Assembly (NCBI GenBank): GCA_030581615.1
Contig: JAKTTT010000014.1
Coordinates: 62,001 to 126,000 of the forward strand
Direction: 5' to 3'
DNA length: 64,000 nucleotides
Source: Alloascoidea africana
Lineage: Eukaryota > Ascomycota > Alloascoideomycetes > Alloascoideales > Alloascoideaceae
A program made the translations under genes and the position numbers. Numbering within the stretch: position 1 is the first letter of the stretch; each line of letters begins with the position of its first letter. The notes under the pieces are model-generated. The model ran no database searches. It was not told the DNA's origin and saw only the letters and a program-made list of their open reading frames with translations. Below, one piece after another: positions 10,288-20,970 of this stretch.

Positions 10288-10295
10288 CCGGGTAA
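10288..10295 (+). promoter_or_regulatory. Reb1-type site CCGGGTAA between PEX10 and ERD1
   Basis: Reb1-like core 92 bp upstream of the PEX10 ATG, in the divergent gap. A TATAAAA follows at about 10299, pointing rightward to the candidate non-coding transcript. Confidence 0.45.
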
Positions 10296-10298
10296 GAC

Positions 10299-10584
10299 CG
10301 TTTTAGTATAAAACGAAATAATTTTTCTCTTTCACTTTGCATCTTCTTCCAGATCTCAAAGAACAACAGCAAAACCAATTTGTAAGTTAAGACTCTATTA
10401 GTTGTTATTATTTAGTATTGAAAGCATTTTATGATGAGAAGTTGTCGCCCCAATCGGACATCGTAACGTGACGATTCGACAATTTAGCCAAACACTATTC
10501 TATCTGATTATTGCATTCATTTATACTATTTCGTTCTTTTCTGGTTGGCTTGAGAGCGTTCGGTAGCTAACTATGAGTTTATAG
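10299..10584 (+). ncRNA. Candidate spliced non-coding RNA with an intronic C/D-like snoRNA
   Basis: A TATAAAA box (about 10299) is followed by pyrimidine-rich sequence and a short ATG-less exon ending at 10381. A good donor GTAAGT (10382) and a CTAAC branch site with TTTATAG acceptor (ending 10584) define an intron of about 203 nt. Inside it are a box C match ATGATGA (10431-10437) and a box D match CTGA (10504-10507), about 75 nt apart. Between them a nested hairpin can form (TTGTCG with CGACAA, enclosing ATCGT with ACGAT). This is the layout of a snoRNA host gene, but no guide target was identified, no strong terminal stem is seen, and it may be chance. Confidence 0.33.
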
Positions 10585-10932
10585 TAATGTAAGAATTATA
10601 TAAATAATAAGATCTTGGTGCTGATGAGGATTTTTACCATGCTAATCATGAATTGGCATTGATTTAACAACTTTCAGTTGTGTATCTCTGCTGAGAATGA
10701 TTACAAAATTTTATTTGACTGAGGCATTCTCAAAATTTGGCTCTGAACTACTATAAATAAGTGGGATATAAAACTAACTGCTAGGATTGCGATATAGTTG
10801 CTATTATAAACCAGCTTGTGTGCTGTGTCTAGTGAATCTTTAATTTTCGTAGATGAAGCTTCCTTCTCTTCTTCCTCCATACTCAAAAAAACCCCAACAC
10901 GTCACCATCATCTTCTGAGGTTCGTGACAGAT

Positions 10933-12290
10933 ATGGCACAACTAGACCCAGACTTGTATTTCTCGACGACACCGTCGTCGGTGTCCATATCTCTCGCGGA
11001 ATCAATACTGATACTTCCATACAGAGTTCTTTTCCTGATATCGGCCGCGGTCTGGTTATGGGCGCTAAACATCAAGGCCTGTACTAGGTACAAAGTCAAC
11101 ATGGAGGCAGTATTAAACTACAAAGAAGAAGAATCGAGCTTCATAATATACAAATCCTGTGAGACTCTCGCTGCTATTGTCAGTTCTATAGTTGCTGCCT
11201 CGTTTTCCATCTTTTTCATCTTTGGAAGAAGCAGCAATATCGGTACGAGTGGAGTCACAGAAACCGATACAAATGGGCTTTCGGTGACTGGTGATATCTT
11301 GCCCTTTTTCACTTTAATCATTGTTATTTCCGTTATTCTATATCCTGGTGTGAAAAACGTTGGAAGAAGGAGATTATTTGGGTATGTTTTATTGCTCTGT
11401 ATTTCAGAGTCTTGAACTTCAAACGACTAACGTTTCTCCAAAGGTCGCTGAAAAGGGCATTGGTAGGAAACATCGACATAGACCATAGAACGGCAGACAT
11501 TGTTTTATCAGATACAATAACGTCCTATGCAAAAGTTCTTGTGGACTTGGTTCTATTTGTCTGTCACTTTTTCAACAATAGGTCAGTTCTTGGCAAAGTC
11601 GACAGAAGTTGTGGGTCCGCTTACTGCTTGGTTCCTGTGGTTAGCGCAATACCTTCAGCTATTCGATTCAGACAGTGCATCATCGAGTATAAACGAAGCG
11701 GAAAGAGAAATAAAAGTCATGCTCTTAATGCTGTCAAGTACTGTACAAACTTCCCAGTGGTCATTTCAGCTTATTGGCTGGGAAATGCTGGAGACGGTGA
11801 AGAAAAAATGTTCTATTACAGAGTGTGGGCATTTTTCTCCTTTATAAACTCTCTTTATTCTTTTATTTGGGATATTGCATGTGATTGGGATCTACTGTTG
11901 TTGAAATACATTGTTAGTCCTTCGTCTATACAGCACAACGGACTACGGCAAGTTCTGTATTTCCCTTCCCGGTATATTTACTATACAGCCTCAGTCATTG
12001 ATTTTATACTTCGGTTTTTTTGGATTACTCGTTTTTTCCCTCAGAATACGGAGTGGAACAATATTGGTGAAAATGGAAACAGAGCGGTTGAAGCTTTTGC
12101 AAGCGCCAGTTCATTCCTTTTCATTCTTTCAAACTTGTTCAATTTTGAAATGGGAGGATTTATTCTGCAAATTCTCGAAATTCTCAGAAGGTGGATATGG
12201 ATTTTTTTTAGACTCGAAACAGAATGGGTTAGGATTCAGAATAGTGTTGATATTCAACTGGACATGCTTGAGAAGGATGTTGGGTATTGA
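10933..12290 (+). CDS. ERD1: Erd1-like EXS-domain membrane protein (2 exons)
   Basis: Multi-pass Golgi/ER membrane protein of the EXS family; in S. cerevisiae Erd1 is needed for retention of luminal ER proteins and Golgi glycosylation through phosphate recycling. Exons 10933-11381 and 11444-12290 give 431 aa. The intron has GTATGT, GACTAAC and CCAAAG. Hydrophobic helices start near residue 20 (ILILPYRVLFLISAAVWLWA). The EXS signature spans the junction and beyond: SLKRALVGNIDIDHRTADI, LSDTITSYAKVL, then IRFRQCIIEYKRSG. The start is the first in-frame ATG, just before MAQLDPDLYF. A frame read through the intron stops at once, which supports splicing. The other EXS proteins (Syg1/Xpr1 type) carry a long SPX domain, absent here. 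Confidence 0.82.
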
Positions 12291-12455
12291 CATTGGCGTT
12301 GTCTAGGAGTGTGCAAGCTTTCCTTTTCTTTTTTTTGGCCTTCTTCTTTCTGGAAGATATCATTTGTATTTTAAAAACTAGCATTGTTTCCATAATATCT
12401 AGACCATAGAAGAAAATAAATGCGTTTTCTTTTGCTCCTGCCCCTACTTCATGCC

Positions 12456-13400
12456 TTATGGTTTCGCCTTGGACTTTGCCTTTGCTTTGGATTGCCTCTG
12501 TTTTGCATTATTCGCCCTTCGCTCACCCTTGGTCAAATATCTAAACTTCCTCTTCTTTTTCTTTGGTTTCTCATCTGCCACACCAACTAGTTCTGCATAT
12601 TTTTTGGCACGCAGAATGCTTGCATCCAGAACTTCTTGTGATTTTTCCAGTTGCACAAATGGGTCTATATGTGCTTGTTTTGAAAAAGATTCCATAGGTT
12701 CAATTTCAACTGTTGTTGATCCATTAGCTTGTGCTTGTGTAGTGGGCGAACTCGTTTCAACAGTCTCATAGATCTGCCTTCTTTTTAAAATGCCCTTTGA
12801 TGGGGTATCGTCAAAACCTTTCCATTCTTCTTCATCCTCGTTTTCTTCATCAGAATCATCTTCATTTGATTTCTCTTTGATGCTTTCATCATTGTCCTTT
12901 TTCTGTCTTTTTCTGTTTGTGTTTTCATCCCCAGTTTCACCTTCACTTTCATTATCAGAAGAATCATTGTTTTCTTGCTCTTGCATAGATTTCAACGCTT
13001 CCAACTTCTGTTGAATTTCCAGTTTACGTTCGTCTCGAATCTATCCCCATAACGATTAGCACAATCTCATGAGCATTCTCAAGTCATTGAAACTTACTCT
13101 TTGACGTTCCTCAATTCTCTGTTTCCTTTCCATCTCCTTGGCAACTTTCTGAGCATGCTTCTGTCTTGCAACTTTCCTCTTATGAAACCCAGTTAAGAAC
13201 TCGCTGTTTTAACAATCAAAGTACTGTTAGCAAAAACACTTTCTCGAGCAAGTTACAACTAGGACATATCATTCCTACCTTCTGGCATCTTTATCAAACT
13301 TGATTTCTTCAACGCCAAATCTGTCCGTTTTCTTACGAGCATAGATGTCATCACCTTTTGTGAGCAGCTCTCTGTTTCGTGCTTTTTGCTTTACCGACAT
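12456..13400 (-). CDS. RRP17: Rrp17/Nop25-type nucleolar 5'-3' exonuclease (3 exons)
   Basis: Nucleolar protein needed for 60S ribosome biogenesis; yeast Rrp17 is a 5'-3' exonuclease. Exons 13400-13279, 13203-13098 and 13040-12456 give 270 aa. The N-terminus MSVKQKARNRELLTKGDDIY leads to FGVEEIKFDKDARSEFLTGF and HKRKVARQKHAQKVAKEMER, the conserved Rrp17 core. An acidic Ser/Asp/Glu stretch and a Lys-rich tail (KKKKRKFRYLTKGERRANN) follow. Introns use GTAGGA and GTAAGT donors; the first has a GCTAAC branch site. The frames close exactly. Confidence 0.87.
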
Positions 13401-13834
13401 GTTACTGGCTATTGAAATTCAAGCACAAATGCTGACTTGATAACTTTGTTGCTGTTCGTTTAGTTAATCACAGGACTGTATTTTTTGTTCCTGGTTCTCA
13501 ACTAAACTGAATTTGTTTCACTTGATTTTTGTAAAAATTAGCACAAGTGACTAGGAGCTTCCTAATTTGAAAAGTGTTTGCACGTGATGTTTTGGTTTGG
13601 GTCTAACTTGGCGGGGTAACTCAGATTATTTACAATTGAAATCTCCAGGTCATCATTACAGAAGAATTAAAGATGTATTTCTGGTTCTATAAATTTATCT
13701 ATATCCATAAGATACTAGCTTTTTGTACATGAATTAATCCAGATCTAGAATCAAAGCTAGGTGAATAAATACCTTATAAATCATGATGATGGACAAAAAG
13801 TAATAGTCACTAAAATGGGCTAAAAAAAATTGGT
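13401..13834. other. Intergenic gap between RRP17 and HEL2
   Basis: 434 bp of AT-rich sequence holding the RRP17 promoter (right of 13400) and the end of HEL2. A GCGGGGTAAC (about 13611-13620) is one base off the Reb1-type core. No RNA gene or repeat recognised. Confidence 0.5.
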
Positions 13835-16265
13835 CTAAATACCCATATGAAAAACCAGCTTCTTCTTTCCTTTCTTTCCTTTCGTGGTGGATTCAAATCC
13901 AGCTAGAAAGTTGTCTTGTGAATGGGAACTAGAGCTGGTAGTGCCAGTTGCGATGCTGCCATTTGAGGTATTGCTGTTTGCACCCCATGCAGTTTTAGTA
14001 TGCACTAGGCGTTTCACCGGGGGTGGTCGGGCCTTCATCTTTGGAAGCTCTGGAAAGTCACTTGTTGATATATTGCTTGTTTTAGGTTCTGGTGGAATCA
14101 CGGGTCTGGTAGATGTATTTGATGGTTTTGAACTGCCACTACTGTTGATATTATTTGATCTTGGTGTAGCGATGCTGTAACTGGAATAGTCAAAAACTGA
14201 TCCATTGCCATTGCCATTGCCATTTGTCATTGAAGATAAAGAAGTTGACGACGATGAAGCGGAACTTGGTACACTCGTGGATTTCTTCTTAAGCACAAGC
14301 TTCTTCTTTGACGTTATAGAAGTTGTTGATTTTTGCTGTGGGAGAGCAGGAAAGTCTTCCTTTGTGGTCTTTACAGGTTTATTCCCCGATGCTGATGAAT
14401 TGCTACTCAGCCAACTTGGAGCGCCCACACCTGATGAGCTGGATGACTGAGGCAGGGCAGGAAAGTCTTCAATTCCTCCCCCTCTTCGGATCCTATTAGC
14501 GCCGGATGCCGTGGCAGTAGTGACTCCCCTTTTCGATTTCAGTACGGAGGATTGTGATGACGACGGAGTTGGAGTGGCACCAGGGAGTAGCGGGAACTCA
14601 CTCTCGATAATATTGCTTCGTTCTCCTTCTCTTAACAAATCCCTCCGCTGGTCTGTATTCTCAGGTATCGTTTCCGCAAACTCTCTCACTAGAATTCCAA
14701 TTTCAGCCTGTGAGTTTTTTGAAAATAAGGAAATGTATTCATCCACAAGAGCGCGTGCAGTAATCTTGCCATGCCGATACGAGTCGTTCAGATATTGAAA
14801 TTGCAGGTGTTTCTGCGAGTCGGAGAGATAATGTCTTGCCCTTTCATCAAGCCGTTTCTGTTTCACCTCTATACTGTTTGGGTCATCCTGTGCGGTACGG
14901 GCCTTTGTATTCCCCAGCGCAACAAAACCTTCGTCAAGTGCTTGATAGTTTGTGTTAAAAGTAGACAGTTGAGATTGGAACCTAGAGTTTCTCGATACGC
15001 CTCCGAACCCCAAGCTTCGTATCGTCCGATCATTATTTCCCAAAATGTTGCCGTGTTCCTCTAGTAAATGCGCTTTAAAGTCAATCTCAGTTGCAAAAGC
15101 AACAAATTTTTTCTCAAGGCAAGAGGGAACATTACATATGTAATGCGCCTCGGTGAAATGTCTGAACAAATGGTCATAGTCTTTAAACCACCTGGGCTGC
15201 GTGCTGTCCAGCTGGTGACACACTTGGCATTTAAAATGGTGATCTCTCATATGCACGTTTAGTTCATCATCGCCATAAAACCTCTGATTTTGACAAAACG
15301 GACACTGGGGGTGGCCCTTTGATCCATCTCGTGAGTCACCCTTATTTTGATGATGCATAAGTTCTCTCTTGTTGTTGAAAACAGGGTATTCAAAGGGGAA
15401 CACCATCTTGTGTTTTGCACAAATGTTACAAAACAGTTTGTGGTGAACTATCCTCAGATGTTCCCCCAAATCTCGAAAATTGCGTTCTACAACGTCACAG
15501 CCCCGGATTGGACAAGAATACTTGAGTAAATTTAAACTGGCCTCGTAGCATTGTTTTGAGGTGAAATCGATATTGTAGATATCGTCCTTGATACGAATAT
15601 TTTCGGGTGTAAACTCGTCGTACAGTTTTTCGATAAAAGTGTAATCCGCAAAGATCACCCTTGGTGTTTCGGTCCGGCAAACCAAACATGTGTCTTTCTT
15701 ATATAGTGCTTTCATCCTGAATGCACAAATGTGACACACTCTGTGATTACAAGGACTTATAGCAACATATTTGATTGGGTCAGCACAAATCAAGCAAAAC
15801 TCTCTATCGTGGTTTTTGTTGCCCTCGTTGTGATCCTCTCCATTATCGGGATTATCTTGCTGATCTATTTCTTCATTATACAGTTTTTCAGAAGAGCCTT
15901 GAGGATCTTTTATCCTTGTAGAAGTCAATTGTTGTGGTTCACCTTCTTGTTGATTCGGATGATCCCATTTTCTACCATTATTACTGGATTTGACCTTGCC
16001 AGGAGCGTTTCGCGTTCCGTTAGACCCTTCTCGAGCACCTAAGAGCCGTGAAGTTAGCATGTCATGGTCTTGGCCTCTCGTTGAGCTTTCCTACTAGGCG
16101 CTTGAAAAAGAGCGAGGGAAAAAAAAACTCACCTCTAGGCTTCCTGTTCCTTCCTCCGGCCCCTCCGCGGTTTCCCCCCCGTCTCCGCCTATTGTCATTG
16201 TTATCTGACCGAGATCCGGCACTTGAACTATTGTTTGAAGGCGCACTGTTTGTGGTGGATGTCAT
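13835..16265 (-). CDS. HEL2: Hel2/ZNF598-type RING E3 ligase of ribosome quality control (2 exons)
   Basis: Ubiquitin ligase that recognises collided ribosomes and ubiquitinates 40S proteins to start ribosome-associated quality control. Exons 16265-16133 and 16038-13835 give 778 aa. The intron has GTGAGT, a GCTAAC branch site and CTCTTAG. The N-terminus is Ser/Asn-rich with an RRRRGGNRGGAGGRNR basic stretch. The RING follows (FCLICADPI, CNHRVCHICAFRMKALY, DTCLVC), then the C2H2-type zinc fingers of this family (CPIRGCDVVERNFRDLGEH, FKCQVCHQLD, YICNVPSCLEKKF). Repeated short FPALPQ/FPELP motifs mark the C-terminal half, which ends in a Lys-rich tail. Confidence 0.94.
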
Positions 16266-16404
16266 TCTGACAGTGTTGTATGCTATCGTGATATGCTCTT
16301 TTCAGTTAGGATTAACTGTAATGAATGGCCCTCCAAATAAACTGCGAAGCACTCTCTAAACCACCCATACACCCCTTATTACTCAGAATGATCCATAGTG
16401 TGGG

Positions 16405-16413
16405 GTTACCCGG
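16405..16413 (-). promoter_or_regulatory. Reb1-type site (GTTACCCGG) between HEL2 and the PhyH-like gene
   Basis: Reverse-strand CCGGGTAAC, 140 bp upstream of the HEL2 start codon and just past the end of the next gene. It may mark the HEL2 promoter or insulate it from upstream transcription. Confidence 0.45.
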
Positions 16414-16486
16414 AAACAGTCATACATTGGACAAAGTACTGGAGGTCAAATATAGATTACTGTGGAGGAATCCTTATCTAGTAAAT

Positions 16487-17368
16487 CTAGCCGTCGAGGG
16501 AATACCCCAGATTTGCATCTTTATTCTCCTCGTACACTTTTTGCAAACCGGCGTGAATCATCTTCAACTTTTCATTTCTCGGTTCGAATCTGGGGAGCCA
16601 ATCGCCCACGCCGTGTTGGAGAATAAGTCTAGCTCTTGTCTGGCCGTGATCGGGGTGTCCGTAGCAGCCATGTAGCGTTGCCCTTTTCTGATTTGCAAAG
16701 TATCTTGCGCGGTGCAGGATGTTACTGTTGTAGAAAACTGCGTCTCCCGGTTCCAGTTTTACGATAAGTTCACCGGAGATATATTCCTGTTTGGATTCAT
16801 TCGTCGTTTTCAACCGCTCTTCAGATGTCCGAACGCGCTTGTGCGAACCGGGGACGACAATGAGACATTCGTCTTGGTAGAGTGCAATGTTATATTGTGT
16901 TCCTGCATATGGAACGTCAAGCTGGTTTGCCTCTTCTGTTTCGTCAACATCTGGCTTCACGTCGTCTCGGTGCCAATCGAGTTCAAAATCTGTGAGTGGG
17001 TTGATGAGCATGTTTAACAACTCCATGTTCAAGGTCTCTTCAGGAGTTTGAAGAATGTCGCTTGCAACGGCCAAAATCTTGTCGGAAGCATAAAAGTCGT
17101 GGAACTCGTATGACAGGTCGCCAAGATCTGGATGCAAGAGGCCGGTGACCCCCCAAATATCGGGACTAAAATTTTTAGGCCATGGAGGGAATTGTTTACC
17201 TCTGGTGCGGACGTGGGGCCATTTCCCGGCTCTCGCGTGGTCGATCACTTTGTTTGCAGCGTCTCGATAGAGAGTGACTTCTTCTGGAGTCAGGAATCCG
17301 CGGATTACAGCAAAGCCAAGGTCTTCGACCTGATCGTGGTACTTGTGGGGGAGTTGAGCAGAAGGCAT
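16487..17368 (-). CDS. Phytanoyl-CoA dioxygenase (PhyH) family Fe(II)/2-oxoglutarate oxygenase
   Basis: 293 aa, intronless. The fold signature is present: HxD as WHRDD (His132, Asp134), a distal His in ILHRARY (His218) and a downstream Arg (about 228) for 2-oxoglutarate. The N-terminus has the GFAVIRGFLTPEEV opening usual in PhyH proteins. No peroxisomal PTS1 is visible (ends YSLDG), so a fatty-acid alpha-oxidation role is not supported. Substrate unknown; fungal PhyH proteins act on very diverse molecules. It ends 221 bp upstream of HEL2 on the same strand. Confidence 0.85.
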   Translation of the reverse strand: MPSAQLPHKYHDQVEDLGFAVIRGFLTPEEVTLYRDAANKVIDHARAGKWPHVRTRGKQFPPWPKNFSPDIWGVTGLLHPDLGDLSYEFHDFYASDKILAVASDILQTPEETLNMELLNMLINPLTDFELDWHRDDVKPDVDETEEANQLDVPYAGTQYNIALYQDECLIVVPGSHKRVRTSEERLKTTNESKQEYISGELIVKLEPGDAVFYNSNILHRARYFANQKRATLHGCYGHPDHGQTRARLILQHGVGDWLPRFEPRNEKLKMIHAGLQKVYEENKDANLGYSLDG

Positions 17369-17610
17369 TCTATAAGATGTGTAGAAGAAGAGTAGTAACA
17401 GAGAGAAAGAATCTACGGCATGGATCTCCTTTGGTTTTGACTTCTTCGTCTGGGGTATCTACGAGCGAGATTTAGTGTAATGTGGAGATGGGTGAGGCTC
17501 TGCGATTGCAACAACGTTCCATGCCAGTCTGGAGGGAGCGAGATTTATCGGAATCGAGTTTATCACACGCCACTGGTCAGTCAAAAGAGCCAAAGACAAA
17601 GACAAAGCCA

Positions 17611-17656
17611 GATCGGGAGCCTAATCGGGAGCCAAATCTGGAGCCAAATCTGGAGT
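17611..17656. repeat. Imperfect tandem repeat, unit about 12-13 bp
   Basis: Roughly four copies of a unit like GGAGCCAAATCT, the first two with CGGG in place of CTGG. Preceded by three AAAGAC-like steps. Possible cluster of protein-binding sites or simple replication slippage. Confidence 0.6.
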
Positions 17657-17756
17657 AAGCTTTTCGTTCCTTGACATTTCCCCAGACACAAAGGGCCGAA
17701 TTTGTCCTTTTTCGCTTTCTCTCGCTGCTCCAAAACAGTCACATGACACACTGCGA

Positions 17757-17765
17757 CCGGGTAAC
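17757..17765 (+). promoter_or_regulatory. Reb1-type site CCGGGTAAC
   Basis: Exact core in the divergent gap between the PhyH-like gene and GUT2, about 390 bp from the former. Confidence 0.45.
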
Positions 17766-18627
17766 GCCTCCCAATTCGCTCGGGATAAAGATGAGCAGTT
17801 CCGGCGTCTTTCGCCCGAGGCTGGCGGATTTGCGAGGACAGGCCTGAGGAGCTCTGGATTTATTAATCATTATTCTGGACAGACGTGCGCGTGCTTTGCC
17901 AGACCATACGGGATCATGGCATGACGTAGGACTGGCGACCAGATCACGAAATCGTTAAGGTTGGACGAGAATCCAACAGCCATTATGGTTTGGCCCTTTC
18001 GGGATTGCGCTGCCTGTACGAACTCTAACATAACTCTCATCCGAACCTCAGCAAATGGATGGCCGCGCAAAAGCCAGGTCCGGAGGCACTGGCAGGGCCC
18101 TGGCAGGCCCTCGGAACCAGAGACTGTCGCCGGAAATGCAGCGAGACAACGGCTGGGTCGGTCTTGGCTGTCGGTGCACTTCCGTGGTGTGCTTTTTGTC
18201 CACTGGCCGCACAAAGCAGGCCCAATGGCTCTGGACATAAACAAGGTCTCGACATCGATTGTGTCTGGAGATATAGTTGGCCAACGATGGCTTCGGCCTC
18301 GCGCTCCAGCACGGAAACAGGCCCTTTGGAAATGGTGTGTGTGCCTCGTAGTCCTCCCCGTTAGCGTCCCTCGTCCTATCTCCCCGGAAGTCTCGAAAGC
18401 ACGAGCAGATTACTAGAAAATAGCCTTTGGAAGAGTGGCCGTGGCCGTCTGTCGACCCAATTCCATTTAGTCTCCAGTTATTACTCCTGCTAGACAAACG
18501 TGGACCAATCCTCAATTGCCAGTTTTTTTTCTTCCCTTCTTTCCTGTCTTCTCCTTCCACACCTCTTTTTCTCTCCTTTCTTCTTCTTCTTCTTCCCTTC
18601 CCTGTCCACAACCCTCTCCATTCTAAT

Positions 18628-20430
18628 ATGTCAAGACACTTGCTCAAGTACGGGCTGGGCGCTCTGACCGCCGCAGCAACCGTAACCACAGGTTCCATAG
18701 TCTACAGCGATGCCAACGCCGCAAAGGCCAAACCCCAGTATGCTCCCCCGACCCTTGCCGAGGCTCCTCCTTCTAGAGCCGCGCAGCTAGCAAAAATCAG
18801 GGACGCAAAGGGCGACTCCAAGTTCGATCTGGTCGTCATTGGCGGCGGAGCTACGGGTTCGGGTGTCGCTCTGGACGCAACCTCGAGGGGCCTCAAGGTG
18901 CTTCTTTTGGAGAAGAACGATTTTGCCTCGGGAACAAGTTCAAAGTCCACAAAGCTCGTGCACGGTGGTGTCAGGTACCTTGAAAAAGCCTTTTGGGAAT
19001 TGGACAAGAACCAATATGATCTTGTCACTGAGGCTCTTGATGAAAGAGACACGTTCCTCAAATTGGCCCCCCATCTCGCCCATACCTTGCCCATCCTGAT
19101 CCCAGTCTACAAGTATTGGCAGGTTCCTTATTTCTGGGCAGGATGCAAAATGTACGACTTGACCGCCGGCCGCAAAAACCTCAGGTCCTCCTTCTTGTGG
19201 AGCAAGTCCAGTGTCGCCCAAGAGTTTCCTACTTTGAAAATCGACGACTTGGTCGCCGGCCTCGTTTACCACGATGGCTCTTTCAACGACGCCCGGATGA
19301 ACGTCAGCGTCGCCCTCACTGCCGTCGCCAAAGGTGCCACTGCTTTAAACTATGTCGAGGTCGCAGACTTTGTCAAGGATCAGGCCAACGGCAAGATCAC
19401 CGGCGTGGTTGCGACGGATAGACTCACGGGTGAAAAATACACGGTCGAGACAAAATCCGTCATCAATGCCACCGGCCCATTTGCCGATAGCATTATCCAT
19501 CTCGACGACCCTTCGCTGCCCGCTGACCGTAAACTGATCGTTCCTTCCACCGGTGTCCATCTCACTTTGCCCAAGTACCTCATCTCGGAGAAGTACGGAA
19601 TCCTAGACCCTGCAACCCCAGACGGCCGTGTTCTCTTCATCTTGCCATGGCAGGGCCAAATTCTCGCAGGTACCACAGACAAAAACATCCCGGCTTCCAC
19701 AGAATATCCCGAACCTGAGGCCGACGATATCAAGTGGATTTTGGACCAGGTCAACTCCTATCTCACCGTCCCTGTCACTGAAGACGATGTTCTCAGCTCA
19801 TGGTGTGGTATTCGTCCCTTGGTTCGCGACCTGTCCAAGAGCAACACCGAGTCTCTTGTGAGAAGCCATCACATTGAAACCAGTGTTTCTGGACTCGTTA
19901 CAATCACCGGCGGCAAGTGGACCACCTATAGACAAATGGCCCAGGACACGGTTGACGAGCTTGTGAAGAATACAGGTCTCACCAAGGCTGCTACACAGAC
20001 CAAAGAGACTCCTATAATCGGCTCGGATAACAACTATGATGGCATCAGCCTTCCAATCTTTTTGTCCAAGCAGTTCCATATTCCTTTCAGTGTTGCCAAA
20101 CATTTGAGCAGCAACTATGGTTCTCGTGCTGTTACTCTTCTTTCCAAGTATAACGATCCTGCCGGAACCGTGCAGTATCTGAATGCAAAAGACGTTGAGT
20201 CCAACATTACAGTCGCAGAGCTGCTCTACGACATTCACTACGAGTACACCGTTCACGCCGTTGATTTTTTGACGAATCGATCAAGATTGGCGTTTTTGAA
20301 CCTTAAGAGCGCAAAGGAAAGTTTACCCCGGATTGTTGAAATCATGGGGAATGAACTTGGTTGGGATTCTTCTAGAAGAAAGGAAGAGTTGGCTCTAGGT
20401 GCGAAGATCTTGGGCTCTTTCAAAAACTAG
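18628..20430 (+). CDS. GUT2: Gut2, mitochondrial FAD glycerol-3-phosphate dehydrogenase
   Basis: Inner-membrane flavoenzyme that oxidises glycerol 3-phosphate to dihydroxyacetone phosphate and passes electrons to ubiquinone; part of glycerol use and the G3P shuttle. 600 aa. The chosen ATG at 18628 gives MSRHLLKYGLGALTAAATV, a typical presequence, although the frame is open further upstream through the pyrimidine-rich leader. The FAD site VVIGGGATGSG starts near residue 69, followed by DATSRGLKVLLLEKNDFASG and STKLVHGGVRYLE, all hallmarks of the family. ITGGKWTTYRQMAQDTVDE is near the C-terminal domain. GC-rich, C-ending codon use suggests high expression. Confidence 0.96.
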   Translation: MSRHLLKYGLGALTAAATVTTGSIVYSDANAAKAKPQYAPPTLAEAPPSRAAQLAKIRDAKGDSKFDLVVIGGGATGSGVALDATSRGLKVLLLEKNDFASGTSSKSTKLVHGGVRYLEKAFWELDKNQYDLVTEALDERDTFLKLAPHLAHTLPILIPVYKYWQVPYFWAGCKMYDLTAGRKNLRSSFLWSKSSVAQEFPTLKIDDLVAGLVYHDGSFNDARMNVSVALTAVAKGATALNYVEVADFVKDQANGKITGVVATDRLTGEKYTVETKSVINATGPFADSIIHLDDPSLPADRKLIVPSTGVHLTLPKYLISEKYGILDPATPDGRVLFILPWQGQILAGTTDKNIPASTEYPEPEADDIKWILDQVNSYLTVPVTEDDVLSSWCGIRPLVRDLSKSNTESLVRSHHIETSVSGLVTITGGKWTTYRQMAQDTVDELVKNTGLTKAATQTKETPIIGSDNNYDGISLPIFLSKQFHIPFSVAKHLSSNYGSRAVTLLSKYNDPAGTVQYLNAKDVESNITVAELLYDIHYEYTVHAVDFLTNRSRLAFLNLKSAKESLPRIVEIMGNELGWDSSRRKEELALGAKILGSFKN

Positions 20431-20970
20431 ATGTTTTTCTGATTTCGATTCTATCTATCGGAAATAAAAAAAAAAGGAAATTTATATATGAAAGGAAAAG
20501 ATGTAAGGACTATTACAGACCACAAAAAAGAAAATATAAAGCCAGGACGTTCTAACCAGATAGGTCTATTTTGCACTCTCTAAGTCTTTATAGTTGTTTC
20601 TTTTGTATTATTTTTTTTTGTATAAATGTTATTGTTTCCATTACTGTAGAATTAAACGTAGAATGAATGTTAAATATGCTAATGAAAGAAAATAAAGGCT
20701 TGCATACTTTCTCTCTTTCTTGAGCAGAGGCAGAGAGTGTGTGTGTATATAGGGATCATAAAACAATCAACGATTTTTATCCAAATGGGATGTGGAGCTG
20801 CGATGAGCCCCTGATAATTATTGAAAAACCACATGAGAGAGGTGTGATTATCGGTGACTGGCTTAGACCAAAAAGTGTTATTTAAACAGCTCTATTTAGT
20901 TCAAATTTGCCACTTTCCAATTTCTTTTTTTTCATTTTATTTTGAACTCTCTAGATTATTGAGATTGAAT
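20431..20970. other. Intergenic region GUT2 to PGPP-rich gene
   Basis: 540 bp, AT-rich, with GUT2 3' sequence, a short TG run (about 20739-20746) and the promoter of the next gene. No RNA gene or mobile element recognised. Confidence 0.5.

Larger units (their letters stand above)
17369..18627. other. Divergent promoter region between PhyH-like gene and GUT2
   Basis: 1.26 kb with no gene supported. It holds a Reb1-type site (17757-17765), an imperfect 12-13 bp tandem repeat (about 17611-17656), a GC-rich middle (about 17950-18350) that produces overlapping open frames on both strands, and a pyrimidine-rich leader (about 18525-18605) just before the GUT2 ATG. Confidence 0.55.

Noticed and set aside
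20790-20870. Possible C/D snoRNA before the PGPP-rich gene
   Set aside because: GATGA and CTGA are too close and box C does not match RUGAUGA.
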